A DNA stretch of 5,368 bases. It comes from DASRTE01 sp035316885 (lineage in GTDB: Bacteria > Actinomycetota > Actinomycetes > Jiangellales > Jiangellaceae). Of this stretch, positions 5,009 to 5,368 are shown one piece after another (position 1 is the first letter of the stretch; each line of letters opens with the position of its first letter). The DNA is taken from NCBI GenBank assembly GCA_035316885.1, contig DATHII010000125.1, positions 1 through 5,368 of the forward strand, in the 5' to 3' direction. The notes beneath the pieces were generated by a model. It did no database searches. It saw only the letters and a program-made list of their open reading frames with translations, and had not been told where the DNA came from. The translations under genes and the position numbers were made by a program.

Positions 5009-5368
5009 TCAGGTGTCCCTCCTGGGCGGTGGGTCGGCGAGCGTCGCCGATGGCCGGTCATCAGCGCGCGCCTTCCGGCTCGAAGTACTGCTGGGCAAGG
5101 CGTTGCCGGCGGGCGTCGACCACCATGTAGGTGCCGAGGACGAGCTGAGCAAGGCTCCGCCAGAGGTCCTCCCACCGGTCGCGGGCGCGCATGAACGCCA
5201 GCACGGCAGCGCGCTGACGAGGCCGGTCCGGCTAACCAGCAGGCACGGCCCTCGGTTGGGCAGCGAGCGGGTGTGTGCCGCCGTCGAGTGCAGCTCGAAA
5301 CGCCGCACGACCTCGCGCGCGACCACCCGCATGGTGAGCGGGGCGACACCGCGCGCCGGACAGGGCCG
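5009..5368 (-). CDS. Cytochrome P450, 3' end (partial; reading frame doubtful after about 5230)
   Basis: The gene enters from the right edge. The first codons read RPCPARGVA, the heme-cysteine motif of a P450 (usual form G.R.CpG..lA); the heme-ligating Cys codon is 5360-5362, with Ala in place of the usual Gly two residues later. The L helix follows (TMRVVAREVVRRFEL), then TRSLPNRGPCLLVSR, the usual P450 C-terminal beta hairpin. Identity as a P450 is thus supported although over 85% of the gene is outside. Past about 5230 this frame turns into Ser/Ala/Pro-rich sequence unlike P450 and ends at TGA 5009-5011, touching the sulfotransferase ATG. Meanwhile another frame becomes clearly coding (5061-5204, separate entry). 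I think one base is missing between 5205 and 5231, so that the P450 really ends at TGA 5061-5063. Redox partners are not in the window. Confidence 0.75.
   Translation of the reverse strand, partial: RPCPARGVAPLTMRVVAREVVRRFELHSTAAHTRSLPNRGPCLLVSRTGLVSALPCWRSCAPATGGRTSGGALLSSSSAPTWWSTPAGNALPSSTSSRKARADDRPSATLADPPPRRDT
5018..5023 (-). promoter_or_regulatory. Ribosome binding site of the sulfotransferase gene
   Basis: A full AGGAGG on the minus strand ends nine bases before the ATG at 5008, which fixes the sulfotransferase start. Confidence 0.7.
5061..5204 (-). CDS. Short coding segment: likely C-terminal extension of the P450, or a 47-residue protein
   Basis: From GTG at 5202-5204 this frame encodes VLAFMRARDRWEDLW, then LAQLVLGTYMVVDARRQR and a tail FEPEGAR before a double stop TGA TGA (5063 down to 5058). 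Almost every third base is G or C and the residue mix is that of a helical protein, unlike the overlapping P450 frame. An in-frame TAG at 5232-5234 prevents a longer reading, and no ribosome binding site is evident before GTG 5204 or ATG 5192. The simplest reading is a P450 C-terminal extension put out of frame by one missing base. An independent small gene nested in the P450 end is the alternative. Confidence 0.45.
   Translation of the reverse strand: MLAFMRARDRWEDLWRSLAQLVLGTYMVVDARRQRLAQQYFEPEGAR

Overview
This window looks like chromosomal DNA of a high-GC actinomycete. The base composition is strongly G+C rich, third codon positions are almost all G or C, several starts are GTG, genes overlap as ATGA, and one gene appears to lack a leader. 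No rRNA, tRNA, CRISPR array, insertion sequence or phage gene was seen. No stretch over about 100 bases lacks a gene. Genus cannot be fixed from the sequence.

Layout from left to right. (1) Bases 1-185, plus strand: the 3' end of a gene for a membrane protein (last transmembrane helix and charged tail). Its coding signal seems to change frame once. (2) Bases 210-1154, minus strand: a complete PLP-dependent threonine/serine dehydratase, convergent with gene 1. A hairpin that contains both stop codons separates them. (3) A divergent 102-base spacer (1155-1256) with -10-like hexamers facing both ways and a small palindrome. (4) Bases 1257-1655, plus strand: a stand-alone CARDB (Ig-like) domain protein of 132 residues without a signal peptide. 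(5) A convergent spacer with a 17-base near-perfect palindrome, likely a two-way terminator. (6) From 5368 leftward to 1689, minus strand: an apparent operon. In transcription order it holds the 3' end of a cytochrome P450, a PAPS-type sulfotransferase, a four-helix membrane protein rich in intramembrane His/Glu, a two-helix membrane protein with an external Cys pair, and an ANL-superfamily acyl-CoA/acyl-AMP ligase. The last three are joined by ATGA stop/start overlaps.

How the genes may work together (inference): the operon combines an oxidase (P450), a sulfonate-transferring enzyme and an acid-activating ligase with two membrane proteins of no recognised function. This suits a small pathway that hydroxylates, sulfates and acyl-activates a lipid-like or specialised metabolite at the membrane. 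The His/Glu-rich protein is the most interesting member: its His/Glu groups all fall at about the same predicted depth in four helices, as expected for a membrane-embedded metal site. The dehydratase and the CARDB protein are separate transcription units and need not belong to the pathway.

Cautions: both genes cut by the window edges seem to need one extra base to join two coding segments. These could be real frameshifts or sequence errors.
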